DNA of 64,000 bases. It comes from JBFXAN01 sp050184225. Lineage in GTDB: Bacteria; Chloroflexota; Dehalococcoidia; CAUJGQ01. The stretch covers positions 1 to 64,000 of the forward strand of contig JBFXAN010000009.1 of assembly GCA_050184225.1 (NCBI GenBank). The letters run 5' to 3'. The position numbers and the translations under genes are program-made. Below, one piece after another: positions 17,656 through 26,356 of the stretch; position 1 is the stretch's first letter, and each line of letters begins with the position of its first letter. Below the pieces are notes generated by a model, which was not told the origin of the DNA, did not search any database, and was given only the letters and a program-made list of their open reading frames with translations.

Positions 17656-19017
17656 GTGTCCGCTACCAGCACGCCACAACGAGCACGGTCACTGAATGAG
17701 ACGTGCGGGCGACGATCGGTCCACCTGGGGCGCTATCAGCTGATCATCGCCATCATCGCCGGCGTCGCCGCGTCAATGCTGAGCCAGGACGGCGCGGGCT
17801 TCGTTTCGGCGCAGCCTACCTCAGTATCGGTCCGCCTTGTCCATGTCTCGCCCGGTACCGCGCCGATCGACGCGTCGCTGGAAGGTCAGCCGATCGCGGA
17901 CGGCGTAGCGTACGGCTCCGCGTCGAGCCGGATTCCCTGGCCTGGTGGTACGGCGCGGCTGCGGGTCACCACCGTCAACGAGTCGTCGCGGACACTGCTG
18001 GACACACCGGTCGAGCTCTCGCTCGACGGACCATCGACGATCCTGCTCACGGGCCTCGCATCGGGATCGCCGTCACTGTCCGCACTCGTCCTCGCCGACG
18101 ACCTCGGATACACGCCGCCGGACCGCTCGCGTTTGCGCTTCGTCAACGCCGCGCCCGGCGCCGGCGCGGTCACCTTGATCAGCGGTGACCGCGCGACGCT
18201 CTTTGATGCCATCGGCTACGGCATGATGGGCGATGCCGTGCTCGATCCTGGTCCGATCACCCTGCGCGCACTGCCCTCCGGCCAGGGCGGCATGCCAATC
18301 GCCGAAAAGCAGCTCACCGCCGACCCGGGACGCAGCGCCACCGTCGTTCTTGCCGGGCAAACGGGGAGCGATCACAGTCGGAGCCTACTCATCTTCGACC
18401 ACTCCCGCGCCGCGGTGTCGCGGCCGGCGCCAGGCGATCCCGGCGCGCCGGGAACAGTGCTGGTCGACGAGACGTTCGCCGATCCCGCCTCCGGCCTGCT
18501 GCCGGCGACCGCTCCGGCGACCGCATCGCTGATCTACGGTTATGTCGATGACGAGTACTCGCTGAGAAACCTGGAGGTCGCCACGCAATCGCTTGCTGTT
18601 CCGGTAGATGCGACCAACGCGACGATCGCCGTCGATGCACGGCTGATCGGCGACACCACGCGACGGACGGTATCGGTCGGGTGCCGCTTTGGGTCAGACA
18701 CGACCGGCAACCGCGGCTACCGGCTCCGGGTCGAGCCGGGCGCAGGCGTGTTCCGGCTGGTGCGGGAGGACGGCACGCGCGATGTCTTCCTGCGCCGCGA
18801 CCGCGTGTCGCCGGCCATCCATCGGGGCAACGAGCGCAACCGGCTGGAAATCACCTGCGCCGGCAACACGATCACCGCCGCGATCAACGGGACGGTGGTC
18901 ACGACCGTGCTGGATAGTACCTATGGGTCAGGATCGTTGGTGATCGGCGTCGGCGCCCGCGCATCCGGCCTGACCAGCGAGGCGAGGTTCGACAACCTGG
19001 TGGTAACGGCACGATAG
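17656..19017 (+). CDS. Secreted DUF4397-containing protein
   Basis: 453 residues from GTG 17656, five bases after GGGGAGGG; an in-frame GTG at 17650 overlaps that site. Signal anchor near 25-50 (LIIAIIAGVAASMLSQ). A DUF4397 domain follows, with RLVHVSPGTAPIDASLEG near 57 and LRFVNAAPGAGAVTLI near 157. The C-terminal half (about 275-453) looks like a LamG/DUF1080-type beta-sandwich (FRLVREDGTRDVFLR, NRLEITCAGNTITAAINGT). An exported, surface-associated protein is predicted; the function of DUF4397 is unknown. Confidence 0.8.
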   Translation: MSATSTPQRARSLNETCGRRSVHLGRYQLIIAIIAGVAASMLSQDGAGFVSAQPTSVSVRLVHVSPGTAPIDASLEGQPIADGVAYGSASSRIPWPGGTARLRVTTVNESSRTLLDTPVELSLDGPSTILLTGLASGSPSLSALVLADDLGYTPPDRSRLRFVNAAPGAGAVTLISGDRATLFDAIGYGMMGDAVLDPGPITLRALPSGQGGMPIAEKQLTADPGRSATVVLAGQTGSDHSRSLLIFDHSRAAVSRPAPGDPGAPGTVLVDETFADPASGLLPATAPATASLIYGYVDDEYSLRNLEVATQSLAVPVDATNATIAVDARLIGDTTRRTVSVGCRFGSDTTGNRGYRLRVEPGAGVFRLVREDGTRDVFLRRDRVSPAIHRGNERNRLEITCAGNTITAAINGTVVTTVLDSTYGSGSLVIGVGARASGLTSEARFDNLVVTAR

Positions 19018-19020
19018 GAG

Positions 19021-20016
19021 CTAGCGAACGATCACTCCCGCGCCTTCGAACCCTTGATGCTTGAGCCGGACCAGGGCCTCCTGCGCATCTTCCGGTGGGA
19101 AGGTTGTGACGCGGGTTCTCACCGGGATGGCGGCCGCTTCATGGAGGAACGCTTCACCGTCGGCCCGGGTGTTGTTGGCGACGCTGAGCAGGCGACGTTC
19201 GCCGTAGAGCAGCGCGTAATCGAACGTGGGGATGGCACTCATGTGGATGCCGGCACAGACGACCACACCACCACGCTCAACTACCGATAGCGCGGCGGGA
19301 ACCAATTCTCCCGCCGGCGCGAAGATGATCACCGCGTCGAGTGCCACCGGTGGCCGGTCGATCATGGTACCGGTCCACGTCGCGCCGAGCTGCGTCGCCA
19401 GCCGCCGATCGTCCTCGCTTCGTGCGAGGACGTAGACCGCGACGCCGCGGGCGCGGGCAACCTGGATCGTTACGTGCGCCGACGAACCGAATTCTAAGAA
19501 TCCGAGGTGGGCGCCTGATCGAACGCCGGCAAGCGCGAGCGCTCGATAGCCGATGATGCCGGCGCAGAGCAGTGGCGCCGCCTGCTCGTCGGCGAATCCA
19601 TCCGGCAGCGGATAGACGAACGCCTCGGGCGCGACCACGTACTCGGCGTATCCCCCGTCGGCGTCCCAGCCGGTGAAGCGTGCGTGCTCGCACAGGTTCT
19701 CTCGCCCGGCCGCGCAGAAGCGACAAGCGCCGCAGGTCCAACGCAGCCATGGCACACCGACCCGGTCGCCGGCCCGGAAGCGGCTCGCCCCCGCGCCGAG
19801 GGCATCGACCGTACCAGCAATTTGATGTCCAGGAACCAACGGGTGGCGATGCGATGGCAGGTCGCCCTCGATCACATGCAGGTCTGTCCGGCACAGGGCA
19901 TTCGCGTTGACCCGGACCCGTATCTCACCGGGACCCGGTTCGGGCTGAGGAATCTCGGTCAACCGCAGCGGTCGCGCGGCAATCGGCGCGGGTCGGTCAA
20001 GGAGCCATGCACGCAT
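19021..20016 (-). CDS. Zinc-dependent alcohol dehydrogenase (MDR family)
   Basis: 331 residues from ATG 20016; the frame is open further upstream but falls in a repeat. Catalytic zinc ligands Cys42 (LCRTDLHVIEGD) and GHQ with His64; structural zinc cysteines 95, 98, 101 and 109 (CGACRFCAAGRENLC). The Rossmann region has LGFLEFGSSAHVTIQVARA near 160. The second Gly of the usual GxGxxG is replaced (FGSSAH), as in the AdhA/YogA-like branch where the loop is variable. It oxidises or reduces an alcohol/aldehyde with NAD(P). It converges on the DUF4397 gene with three bases between stops. Confidence 0.88.
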   Translation of the reverse strand: MRAWLLDRPAPIAARPLRLTEIPQPEPGPGEIRVRVNANALCRTDLHVIEGDLPSHRHPLVPGHQIAGTVDALGAGASRFRAGDRVGVPWLRWTCGACRFCAAGRENLCEHARFTGWDADGGYAEYVVAPEAFVYPLPDGFADEQAAPLLCAGIIGYRALALAGVRSGAHLGFLEFGSSAHVTIQVARARGVAVYVLARSEDDRRLATQLGATWTGTMIDRPPVALDAVIIFAPAGELVPAALSVVERGGVVVCAGIHMSAIPTFDYALLYGERRLLSVANNTRADGEAFLHEAAAIPVRTRVTTFPPEDAQEALVRLKHQGFEGAGVIVR

Positions 20017-20092
20017 CGACTCAGATATACAGGCGTCGCGCGCGGTTGTCGAACTTTGACGGCGCGCTGGGAATCCCTGACATCGCGTGTCT

Positions 20093-20188
20093 GGTGACTC
20101 CGAGCGACGTGAAGAATCCCGACTGGAGATATCTCCGCTACTGTCGAGATTCCGAGCGTCGCGAGGAATCACAAGGGTACGGAATGAC
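20093..20188. repeat. Degenerate palindromic repeat (GATTCCGAGCGTCGCGAGGAATC type)
   Basis: GTGACTCCGAGCGACGTGAA at 20093-20112 and the inverted GATTCCGAG..GAGGAATC around 20147-20170, closing with GGAATGAC, look like a decayed form of the widespread GTCATTCCGAGCG..GAGGAATC inverted repeat. It occupies the divergent region between the dehydrogenase and nurA. Confidence 0.6.
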
Positions 20189-20278
20189 AAGCACGAAGAA
20201 ATGGTCAATCTCCCGTTGAGGGGATTTCCACCGGAGCGATATCATCGAACCCATGTTCGACCAGTATGTGAGACGTCC

Positions 20279-21349
20279 GTGACCACCGCCACACCGACCC
20301 GCCCATTGTTTGGCCCCTACCCGATCGCTGCCCTCGACGATGATGCCGCGCCGCCAAACACCATCCTCGACCTGAGCGATGCCGAGGCATCAGACTCCGG
20401 CTCGAAGGTGGAATTGAACTTCGAAATGCCCCGGCAACGCTGGATGCCGATCGACAGCGGCGGTGAATCGACTCTGCTCCCCGTCCGGTTCATCGACGGC
20501 TCGATCGTGTCGCGGCTGGCCGGGTCGCTCACCGTTGCTGGACGGCAGCGGCCGCTGATCGCCTCCTCGATCGCGGCGGCGGCGCTCGAATTGCGCGACC
20601 GCGGCCTCTCCCGCATGAGGGGGGCGATCTCGAAGCTGGTCGTCTCCGTCTATCGAGATGACATCGATCCGGACGTTCTGGAGCACGCGGCCGCACTCCT
20701 TCGCGAGCACGGTTTCACGCTGCTGCTCCGCGACATGGACTCCGGTCCGCGCGACTTCGATACCCTGCGGATGTCGACGCGCAATCGGGCGATGGACGAG
20801 ATGGAATCGTGCGAGCGGGAGATCCTGCTCCAGGATCCCGCGGCGCCCGCGCTGGTAGACGGCCTGCTCGAACGGCGGCTGGTGCGGGTGCCCAACAAAG
20901 CGATCCCGGCCACCGGTCTGGTCAAGCGGCACGCCGCCACCTACCTGCCCGGCGACCTGCAGGAGATGCTCTATCGGATGAAACCCGGCCAACGCTCGCC
21001 GGCGTTCGTGATGGAGATCGACAACGTCGTGCTGGCAACCTTCTATCTGCGTCTGGCGTCGCCGTACGGCGCCTCACCCTCGTATGGTGTCGTACGGGTG
21101 ACGACGCCGTTGGCATACCTGGAGCAGTGGCATGCCGGCGCAGGTCGATCGCGCTACCTCTCGGCGTTGGCCGCGTACCTCTACCGCCTGCGCCACCGCG
21201 ACGAAGGCTACGACCGGGCCGCGATCAGCGTCGAGCCGATCGTGCGGGTCGAGGAGCATCTCAAGGCGATCCGGCCGGAGATCGATGTCGCCGTTCAACG
21301 ATTGCGCCGGTTATTTCAGATGAGCGGCTCCCCGGAGGCGGTGGCATGA
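20279..21349 (+). CDS. nurA: NurA-domain nuclease
   Basis: 356 residues if started at GTG 20279; an ATG at 20201 is a longer alternative that runs into repeat sequence. The NurA core is seen as VRFIDGS at 69-75 (catalytic Asp73), followed by LIASSIAAAALELRDRGL near 96. The conserved C-terminal part has FVMEIDNVVLATFYLRLASPYG near 244 and YVV/YLYRLRHRD near 305. NurA is a 5'-3' nuclease that works with the HerA translocase in DNA end resection in archaea and some bacteria. The next gene encodes HerA and its ATG overlaps this stop, so the two are translationally coupled. Confidence 0.8.
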   Translation: MTTATPTRPLFGPYPIAALDDDAAPPNTILDLSDAEASDSGSKVELNFEMPRQRWMPIDSGGESTLLPVRFIDGSIVSRLAGSLTVAGRQRPLIASSIAAAALELRDRGLSRMRGAISKLVVSVYRDDIDPDVLEHAAALLREHGFTLLLRDMDSGPRDFDTLRMSTRNRAMDEMESCEREILLQDPAAPALVDGLLERRLVRVPNKAIPATGLVKRHAATYLPGDLQEMLYRMKPGQRSPAFVMEIDNVVLATFYLRLASPYGASPSYGVVRVTTPLAYLEQWHAGAGRSRYLSALAAYLYRLRHRDEGYDRAAISVEPIVRVEEHLKAIRPEIDVAVQRLRRLFQMSGSPEAVA

Positions 21350-23286
21350 CAGCACTCGAACTCTCACAGCCGATCGACCAGACCGCCGCTGCTGTCGGCC
21401 GGGTCGGCTGTCCACCGGGCCAGGAGGCGAACGTCGACGAGTTTCACTTCTGGGTGGCGCCGAACGCGCTGGTCGAACAGACCCAGATCGTGCGGGTCGA
21501 CACGGTGATGGGCACGCAGCCGGTGACGATGTACGGCGTCGTCGAACAGGTCTATCGTCGCTCGCGGATCAGCACGATGCAGATGGAAGTCGCGGTTCAC
21601 AACGCCGACCCGGTCCACGACGACCTGGAACTGGACCGCGATGGCGTCACCTACGCCAAAGCGCGCGTGATCAACACCGAGCCACAGATCCTGGCACCAC
21701 CGGTCGAGGGCAGCATCGTCCGCACCTGCGTCGGTACCGAAGCGGAGAGGGCCTACGAGATGCACCTCTACGGCGAGGAGCGCGGCGTCTGCGTCGGCCT
21801 GATCCGCAACGGCGGCAACGCCACCGCCGGCCGCGCCTTCCTCGACCAGGACTTTCTCCTCGGCGCGCAGGCCGGACATCTCAACGTCAACGGCGCGGCC
21901 GGCTCAGGCACGAAGTCATCGTTCTTAACGATCGCCACCTACCAGACGGTGAACGCGCTCAAGGCGATGGCCAACCGTCGCGTCGGCTCCGGCGAACGCC
22001 CGCGCGTCAAGGCGATCATCTTCAATGTGAAGGGGTTCGACCTCTTCTGGTTGGACCGCTGGTCCAATCGCTTCACCGAGGATGACGCCCGCATCTGGCG
22101 TGAGATGGGCGTTGGCTCGCCCGATCTCTTCCGCTCGATCGCCTATTACGCGCCGGAGCGGGCGCAGCGCAGCGGCGATCCAATCGCGATCGAAACCGAC
22201 CGACCCGGTGACGTGCGCCCCTATTCATGGTCACTGAAAGATGTGATCGACCTGGGTCTCTTCGAGTTGCTTTTCTCCAACGAGACGCGCGCCAACGAAA
22301 ACATGGTCACACTGATCAACATGTTGCAGCACCGGCTTTCCGGTCCGAAGCGGCGATCAGTCCGGGATCGGCTGGGTGTTGAAGCGAACGGACTCCACGA
22401 GGAGAGCGAGGCAGAACGCGCCCGCCGTCAATTGCTTGATGCGGCGGAGACGGTCTTTGACCCCGAGAACTCATTCGGTTCACGCACGTTTGGTGGACTG
22501 CTCAATGAGATCCAGAACCGCGCGGCGCCGGACCAGGAGGAACTGACCGATGATACCCTGCGGCAGATGAGCCGTTCCACGATCCAGGCACTCTGGCGAC
22601 GGTTGCAACGAGTGCTGGGACCGAACTCCGGATTGCTCCGCCGCGACGACGAGGACGGGCGTCCACTCCTGTTGGTGACAGGCGACGAAGATGTCTCCGT
22701 GATCGACATCCAATCGATCGGAGATGCGCATCTCCAGCGATTCGTGATCGCGTCGGTCCTCCAGCAACTGATCCAGTGGCGTACGGGCCGGCTCGGCGGC
22801 AAGCACGAGTACTTTCTCGTCGTGATCGACGAGCTGAACCGATATGCGCCGCGCGGCGCATCGGACGCGATCACCGAACGATTCGAGTACGTCGCCAGCC
22901 AGATGCGCTCACGCGGCATCATCCTCTTCGGCGCTCAACAACAAGGTTCGCGCGTTTCCGAAGTGGTGATCGAGAACAGCCAAACACGGGTGCTCGGCCG
23001 ATCCGGCGGACAGGAACTCGCCGACTCGATCTGGCGTGGCTTCTCCGAAGGCGACCGTAAGCTCGCTCTCCGCTTGACCGCCGGCGATAAGGTGATCGCG
23101 GCACCAAATTTCCGCGAGGCGCTGCACGTCCGCGTTCCGCGGCCACCGTGGGCGATGCGCCCGGAGGAGCAACAGGCAGAACCACAACCGTTCCTTGGCG
23201 ATGCGCGACCCTCCGAAGGTGCCGGCCTGAAGCGTGCCCGCACCTCCGAGAACGGAATTGAATTGCAATCGATGCTGGACGTGTAG
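21346..23286 (+). CDS. herA: HerA-like DNA translocase ATPase
   Basis: 646 residues; ATGA overlap with nurA. An N-terminal HAS-barrel-like region (about 30-130) precedes the ATPase. The P-loop is GAAGSGTKSS at 183-192, where Lys follows Thr rather than Gly (GxxGxxxKS), an unusual form. Walker B is LVVIDELNRY at 491-500 (Asp495, Glu496), and QTRVLGRSGGQELAD near 560 holds the trans-acting arginine region. HerA forms hexamers that pump DNA into NurA. Gene order nurA-herA and overlap support a complex. Confidence 0.85.
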   Translation: MTALELSQPIDQTAAAVGRVGCPPGQEANVDEFHFWVAPNALVEQTQIVRVDTVMGTQPVTMYGVVEQVYRRSRISTMQMEVAVHNADPVHDDLELDRDGVTYAKARVINTEPQILAPPVEGSIVRTCVGTEAERAYEMHLYGEERGVCVGLIRNGGNATAGRAFLDQDFLLGAQAGHLNVNGAAGSGTKSSFLTIATYQTVNALKAMANRRVGSGERPRVKAIIFNVKGFDLFWLDRWSNRFTEDDARIWREMGVGSPDLFRSIAYYAPERAQRSGDPIAIETDRPGDVRPYSWSLKDVIDLGLFELLFSNETRANENMVTLINMLQHRLSGPKRRSVRDRLGVEANGLHEESEAERARRQLLDAAETVFDPENSFGSRTFGGLLNEIQNRAAPDQEELTDDTLRQMSRSTIQALWRRLQRVLGPNSGLLRRDDEDGRPLLLVTGDEDVSVIDIQSIGDAHLQRFVIASVLQQLIQWRTGRLGGKHEYFLVVIDELNRYAPRGASDAITERFEYVASQMRSRGIILFGAQQQGSRVSEVVIENSQTRVLGRSGGQELADSIWRGFSEGDRKLALRLTAGDKVIAAPNFREALHVRVPRPPWAMRPEEQQAEPQPFLGDARPSEGAGLKRARTSENGIELQSMLDV

Positions 23287-23291
23287 GGGAA

Positions 23292-23445
23292 CCTAACCCC
23301 CCGGCCCCCTTCCCTCGCAGGGAAGGGGGAGCCTCACGCAACCGAGGCTACCAGTACTTCGTCTGAGAACACCGACGACCCTCGTTCAACCACGGTAAAC
23401 CAGGACTCCCCCTTCCCTGCGAGGGAAGGGGGCCGGGGGGTTAGG
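23292..23445. repeat. 154-bp element, copy 2
   Basis: Arms 23292-23329 and 23408-23445 are exact 38-bp reverse complements and identical to copy 1 at 16094-16247. The 78-bp core aligns with that of copy 1 without gaps at 49 of 78 positions. It begins five bases after the herA stop and ends three bases before the first recognisable codon of the CaiB gene. Confidence 0.93.
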
Positions 23446-23532
23446 TCACTCGCCGGCGTCCGTATACTCGACCTCTCCCGCGTCTGGGCCGGTCCGCTCG
23501 CGACGCGGATCCTCGCCGATCTCGGCGCCGAC

Positions 23533-24690
23533 GTGATCCGCGTCGAAGCGATCGGCGGCCACGGCGCCCGCGTCGTCCCCGATGCCGTCATCCAACGCTC
23601 GCGCCGCTACCCAAACAACCAGGCCGGCGACCGCCCCTGGAACCGCGAGGGCATGTACAACAAGTTCAATCGCAACAAGCGCGCCATCACGCTCCAGCTG
23701 AACACTCCCCAGGGCAAGTCCGCCTTCGAGCAGTTGGTCATGAAGTCCGATATCGTCATCGAGAACTACAGCCCCCGCGTCATGCCCCAGCTCGGCCTCG
23801 GCTACGACCGCCTGCGCGCGCTCAATCCCGGCATCATCTATATCGGCATGCCCGGCTACGGTTGGTCCGGCCCCGCCCGCGACTGGGTCGCCTACGGCAC
23901 CACGCTCGAACCCGGCGCCGGCCTCTCCAGCCTGATGGGCTACCCCGACTCCGGCCCCTACAAGTCCGGCGTCGCCTGGGCCGACCCGGTCGCCGGCCTC
24001 AACGCGGCGGCCGCCCTGCTCGTCGCCCTCTGGGACCGTCGCGCCGATCCCGCCGGACAGGGACAGGCGATCGAGCTGGCCCAGCTCGAAGGAATGATCA
24101 GCTTCGCCGGCGAAGAGATCCTGGCGGCACAGGCACGCGGCCACAACCGCCCCCGTCTCGGCAATCGCCACCCGTTCGATGCGCCCCAGGGCTGCTACCC
24201 CTGCCGCGGTGACGACCGCTGGATCGCGATCAGCATCACCGACGATGCCGCATGGATCGCCCTCTGCGCCGAGGCCGGCTTCGACGCCGCCTGCGCCGCC
24301 CTCCCCCTGGACCAACGCATCGGCGCACACGACACCCTCGACGCGATGATCGCCGCCTGGACGATCGAACACGACCAAATCGACCTGATGCACCGCCTCC
24401 AATCGCGCGGCATCGCCGCCTGCGCCGTGCTCGACGCCAAAGGGTTGGTCGAAGACCCCCACCTCGCCGCCCGCGGCTTCTTCGTCACCATTACCCACCC
24501 CGACGCCGGCACATACCCCTTCCCCGGACAGCCGATTCATCTGAGCGAAACGCCCGCCACCATTCGCCGCCCTGCCCCCGGACTGGGCCAGCACAACCGC
24601 GAAGTGCTCGGCGGTATCCTCGGCATGACCGACGCCGAGCTCGACGAACTGCACGCCGCCGGTATCATCGCGAACGAGCCGCCGGCATAG
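23533..24690 (+). CDS. CaiB/BaiF-type CoA-transferase, start codon apparently lost
   Basis: Homology begins at about 23449 (LAGVRILDLSRVWAGPLATR, the class III CoA-transferase N-terminus), but the frame from the herA stop (23284) to there has no ATG, GTG or TTG. The first usable start is GTG 23533, inside DVIRVEAIGG, which would cut off about 28 conserved residues. Further family blocks: FNRNKRAITLQLNTPQGK near 47, DIVIENYSPRVMPQLGLGYD near 74 and WADPVAGLNAAAALLVALW with the catalytic-type Asp near 150. The body is intact, 385 residues. Its partner is the carboxylase subunit 14 bases downstream. Confidence 0.75.
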   Translation: MIRVEAIGGHGARVVPDAVIQRSRRYPNNQAGDRPWNREGMYNKFNRNKRAITLQLNTPQGKSAFEQLVMKSDIVIENYSPRVMPQLGLGYDRLRALNPGIIYIGMPGYGWSGPARDWVAYGTTLEPGAGLSSLMGYPDSGPYKSGVAWADPVAGLNAAAALLVALWDRRADPAGQGQAIELAQLEGMISFAGEEILAAQARGHNRPRLGNRHPFDAPQGCYPCRGDDRWIAISITDDAAWIALCAEAGFDAACAALPLDQRIGAHDTLDAMIAAWTIEHDQIDLMHRLQSRGIAACAVLDAKGLVEDPHLAARGFFVTITHPDAGTYPFPGQPIHLSETPATIRRPAPGLGQHNREVLGGILGMTDAELDELHAAGIIANEPPA

Positions 24691-24704
24691 CAAAGAGGAA
24701 TGAC

Positions 24705-26279
24705 ATGGGAGACACCACCGCCGACGGCTGGCTGCCGGAGATCGAAGAACTGCAACGTCGCCTCGAACTAGCCCGCGCCATGGGCGGCCCCGACCGCATC
24801 GCCCGCCAGCATGAGCAGGGCAAGCTCACCGTCCGCGAGCGCATCGACCGCCTCGCCGACCCCGGTTCCTTTCGCCCGTTCATGGAGCTATCCGGTCAGG
24901 GCGTCTACGCCGGCGACGGCTCCCTTGTCGACTTCCGCCCCAAGGCATCGGTCGAGGGCGTCTGCAAACTCGACGGCCGCAAGGTGATCCTCTCCGGCGG
25001 TGACTTCACCTCGCGCGGCGGCTCCGGTGGCGGCTCCGGTGGCGGGCTGGGCATGGAACTCTCGGCAAACCGCCGCGCGCTCGAATGGCGGCTGCCCTTC
25101 ATCCGTCTGCTCGACGCCGCCGGCGGCAGCGTCCGCTCGTTCGAAGAGTACGGCCGCACCTATCTGCCTGACGGCAACACCATGTCTGCCTGGGATGTGA
25201 AGCTGCTTCGCGCCGTGCCGGTCGTCTCCGCCGTGCTCGGTTCAGTCGCCGGACTCCCCGCCGTCAACGCCTGCATGGCTCACTTCAACGTCATGGTGCG
25301 CGGTACCGCCCAGCTCTTCCCCGGTGGCCCGCCCGTCGTCAAGGCCGCCCTCGGCTACGACATAACGAAAGAAGAGCTTGGCGGCGCCCAGATCCACGGC
25401 TCCGTCAGCGGCGTCGTCGACAACGTCGTCGAAACTGAAGACGAGGCGTTCGACACGATCCGCCGCTTCCTCAGCTACCTGCCGCCCAGCGTCTGGGAGA
25501 TGGCGCCCCGCTGTCAGTCCGCCGACGATCCCGAACGCCGCGACGAGCGCCTGCTCTCGATCGTTCCCCGCAACCGCCGCCGCACCTACAACGCCTACAA
25601 GGTGATCGAGAGCGTCGTCGATCGCGGCTCCTTCTTCGAGATCGCGCCCGACTACGGCCGCCCCCGGATCACCGGACTCGCCCGCCTCAACGGCTACCCG
25701 GTGGGCATCATGGCCAACAACGCCATGTTCGGCGGCTCGACCGATGTCGCCGGCGGCGACAAGGTGATCCGCCTGATCCAGCTCTGCGACACCTTCCATC
25801 TCCCCCTCGTCTCGCTCGCCGACGAGCCCGGCTTCACCGTCGGCCTGGAGCAGGAGAAGCGCGGCATCGAGCGCGCCGGAGCCCGCCTCGTCATCACTAC
25901 CAACGACAGCCAGATGCCCTGGATCACCGTCGTCATGAAGCAGCTCTACGGCGTCGCCGGCCAGTGCCAGCACCGGCCGAGCGGCATGTTCCGTCGCTAC
26001 GCCTGGCCCTCGGCCGAATGGGGCTCGATGCATATCGTCGGCGGCGCCGCCGCCGCGTACCGGCGCGAGATCGAATCGGCCCCCGACCCAGAGGCCAAAC
26101 GTCTGGAGATCGAAGCCCGCCTCCAGGCGATCGCTTCCCCCTTCCGCACCGCCGAGGCGACCGGTCAGGACATCATCGACCCGCGCGACACCCGCCCCCT
26201 CCTCTGTGAATTCGTCGAAGAGGCACAAGCCATCCTCAAGACCCAGCTCGGCCCCACCGCCGTCCCCTACCGCCCGTAA
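24705..26279 (+). CDS. Acyl-CoA carboxylase carboxyltransferase subunit
   Basis: 524 residues from ATG 24705 (AGAGGA upstream). Both carboxyltransferase halves are present: KLTVRERIDRLADPGSFRPF near 41-60, GGDFTSRGGSGGGSGGG near 98 at the acyl-CoA/biotin pocket, and YGRPRITGLARLNGYPVGIMAN near 320-341 in the C-half. The GGGSG stretch in the first oxyanion region is expanded. Propionyl-, methylcrotonyl- or acetyl-CoA could be the substrate. No biotin carboxylase or biotin carrier gene is in the window, so the rest of the complex must lie elsewhere. Confidence 0.88.
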   Translation: MGDTTADGWLPEIEELQRRLELARAMGGPDRIARQHEQGKLTVRERIDRLADPGSFRPFMELSGQGVYAGDGSLVDFRPKASVEGVCKLDGRKVILSGGDFTSRGGSGGGSGGGLGMELSANRRALEWRLPFIRLLDAAGGSVRSFEEYGRTYLPDGNTMSAWDVKLLRAVPVVSAVLGSVAGLPAVNACMAHFNVMVRGTAQLFPGGPPVVKAALGYDITKEELGGAQIHGSVSGVVDNVVETEDEAFDTIRRFLSYLPPSVWEMAPRCQSADDPERRDERLLSIVPRNRRRTYNAYKVIESVVDRGSFFEIAPDYGRPRITGLARLNGYPVGIMANNAMFGGSTDVAGGDKVIRLIQLCDTFHLPLVSLADEPGFTVGLEQEKRGIERAGARLVITTNDSQMPWITVVMKQLYGVAGQCQHRPSGMFRRYAWPSAEWGSMHIVGGAAAAYRREIESAPDPEAKRLEIEARLQAIASPFRTAEATGQDIIDPRDTRPLLCEFVEEAQAILKTQLGPTAVPYRP

Positions 26280-26297
26280 CCGATTCGCCCAAGCCAT

Positions 26298-26347
26298 TCA
26301 CCACCAAGGCGCCAAGGTAGACGTTGACCTGGCGTTTTGGTGGTTCA
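26298..26347. repeat. Imperfect inverted repeat TCACCACCAAGGCGCCAAGG / CCTGGCGTTTTGGTGGTTCA
   Basis: Left arm 26298-26317 and right arm 26328-26347 pair imperfectly around a 10-nt loop. It lies between two convergent stops (26279 and 26357), a position fitting a bidirectional terminator or a dispersed palindrome. CACCAAGGCGCCAAGG-type repeats are common across bacteria. Confidence 0.7.
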
Positions 26348-26356
26348 CCAACGACC

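Noticed and set aside
16094..23445. The two 154-bp repeats as part of a CRISPR array
   Set aside because: Only two copies 7 kb apart, long inverted arms, no regular short spacing and no cas genes.
23446..24693. A 415-codon frame opposite the CoA-transferase
   Set aside because: Gly/Ala/Val/Asp-biased antisense shadow; CaiB homology on the plus strand is clear.
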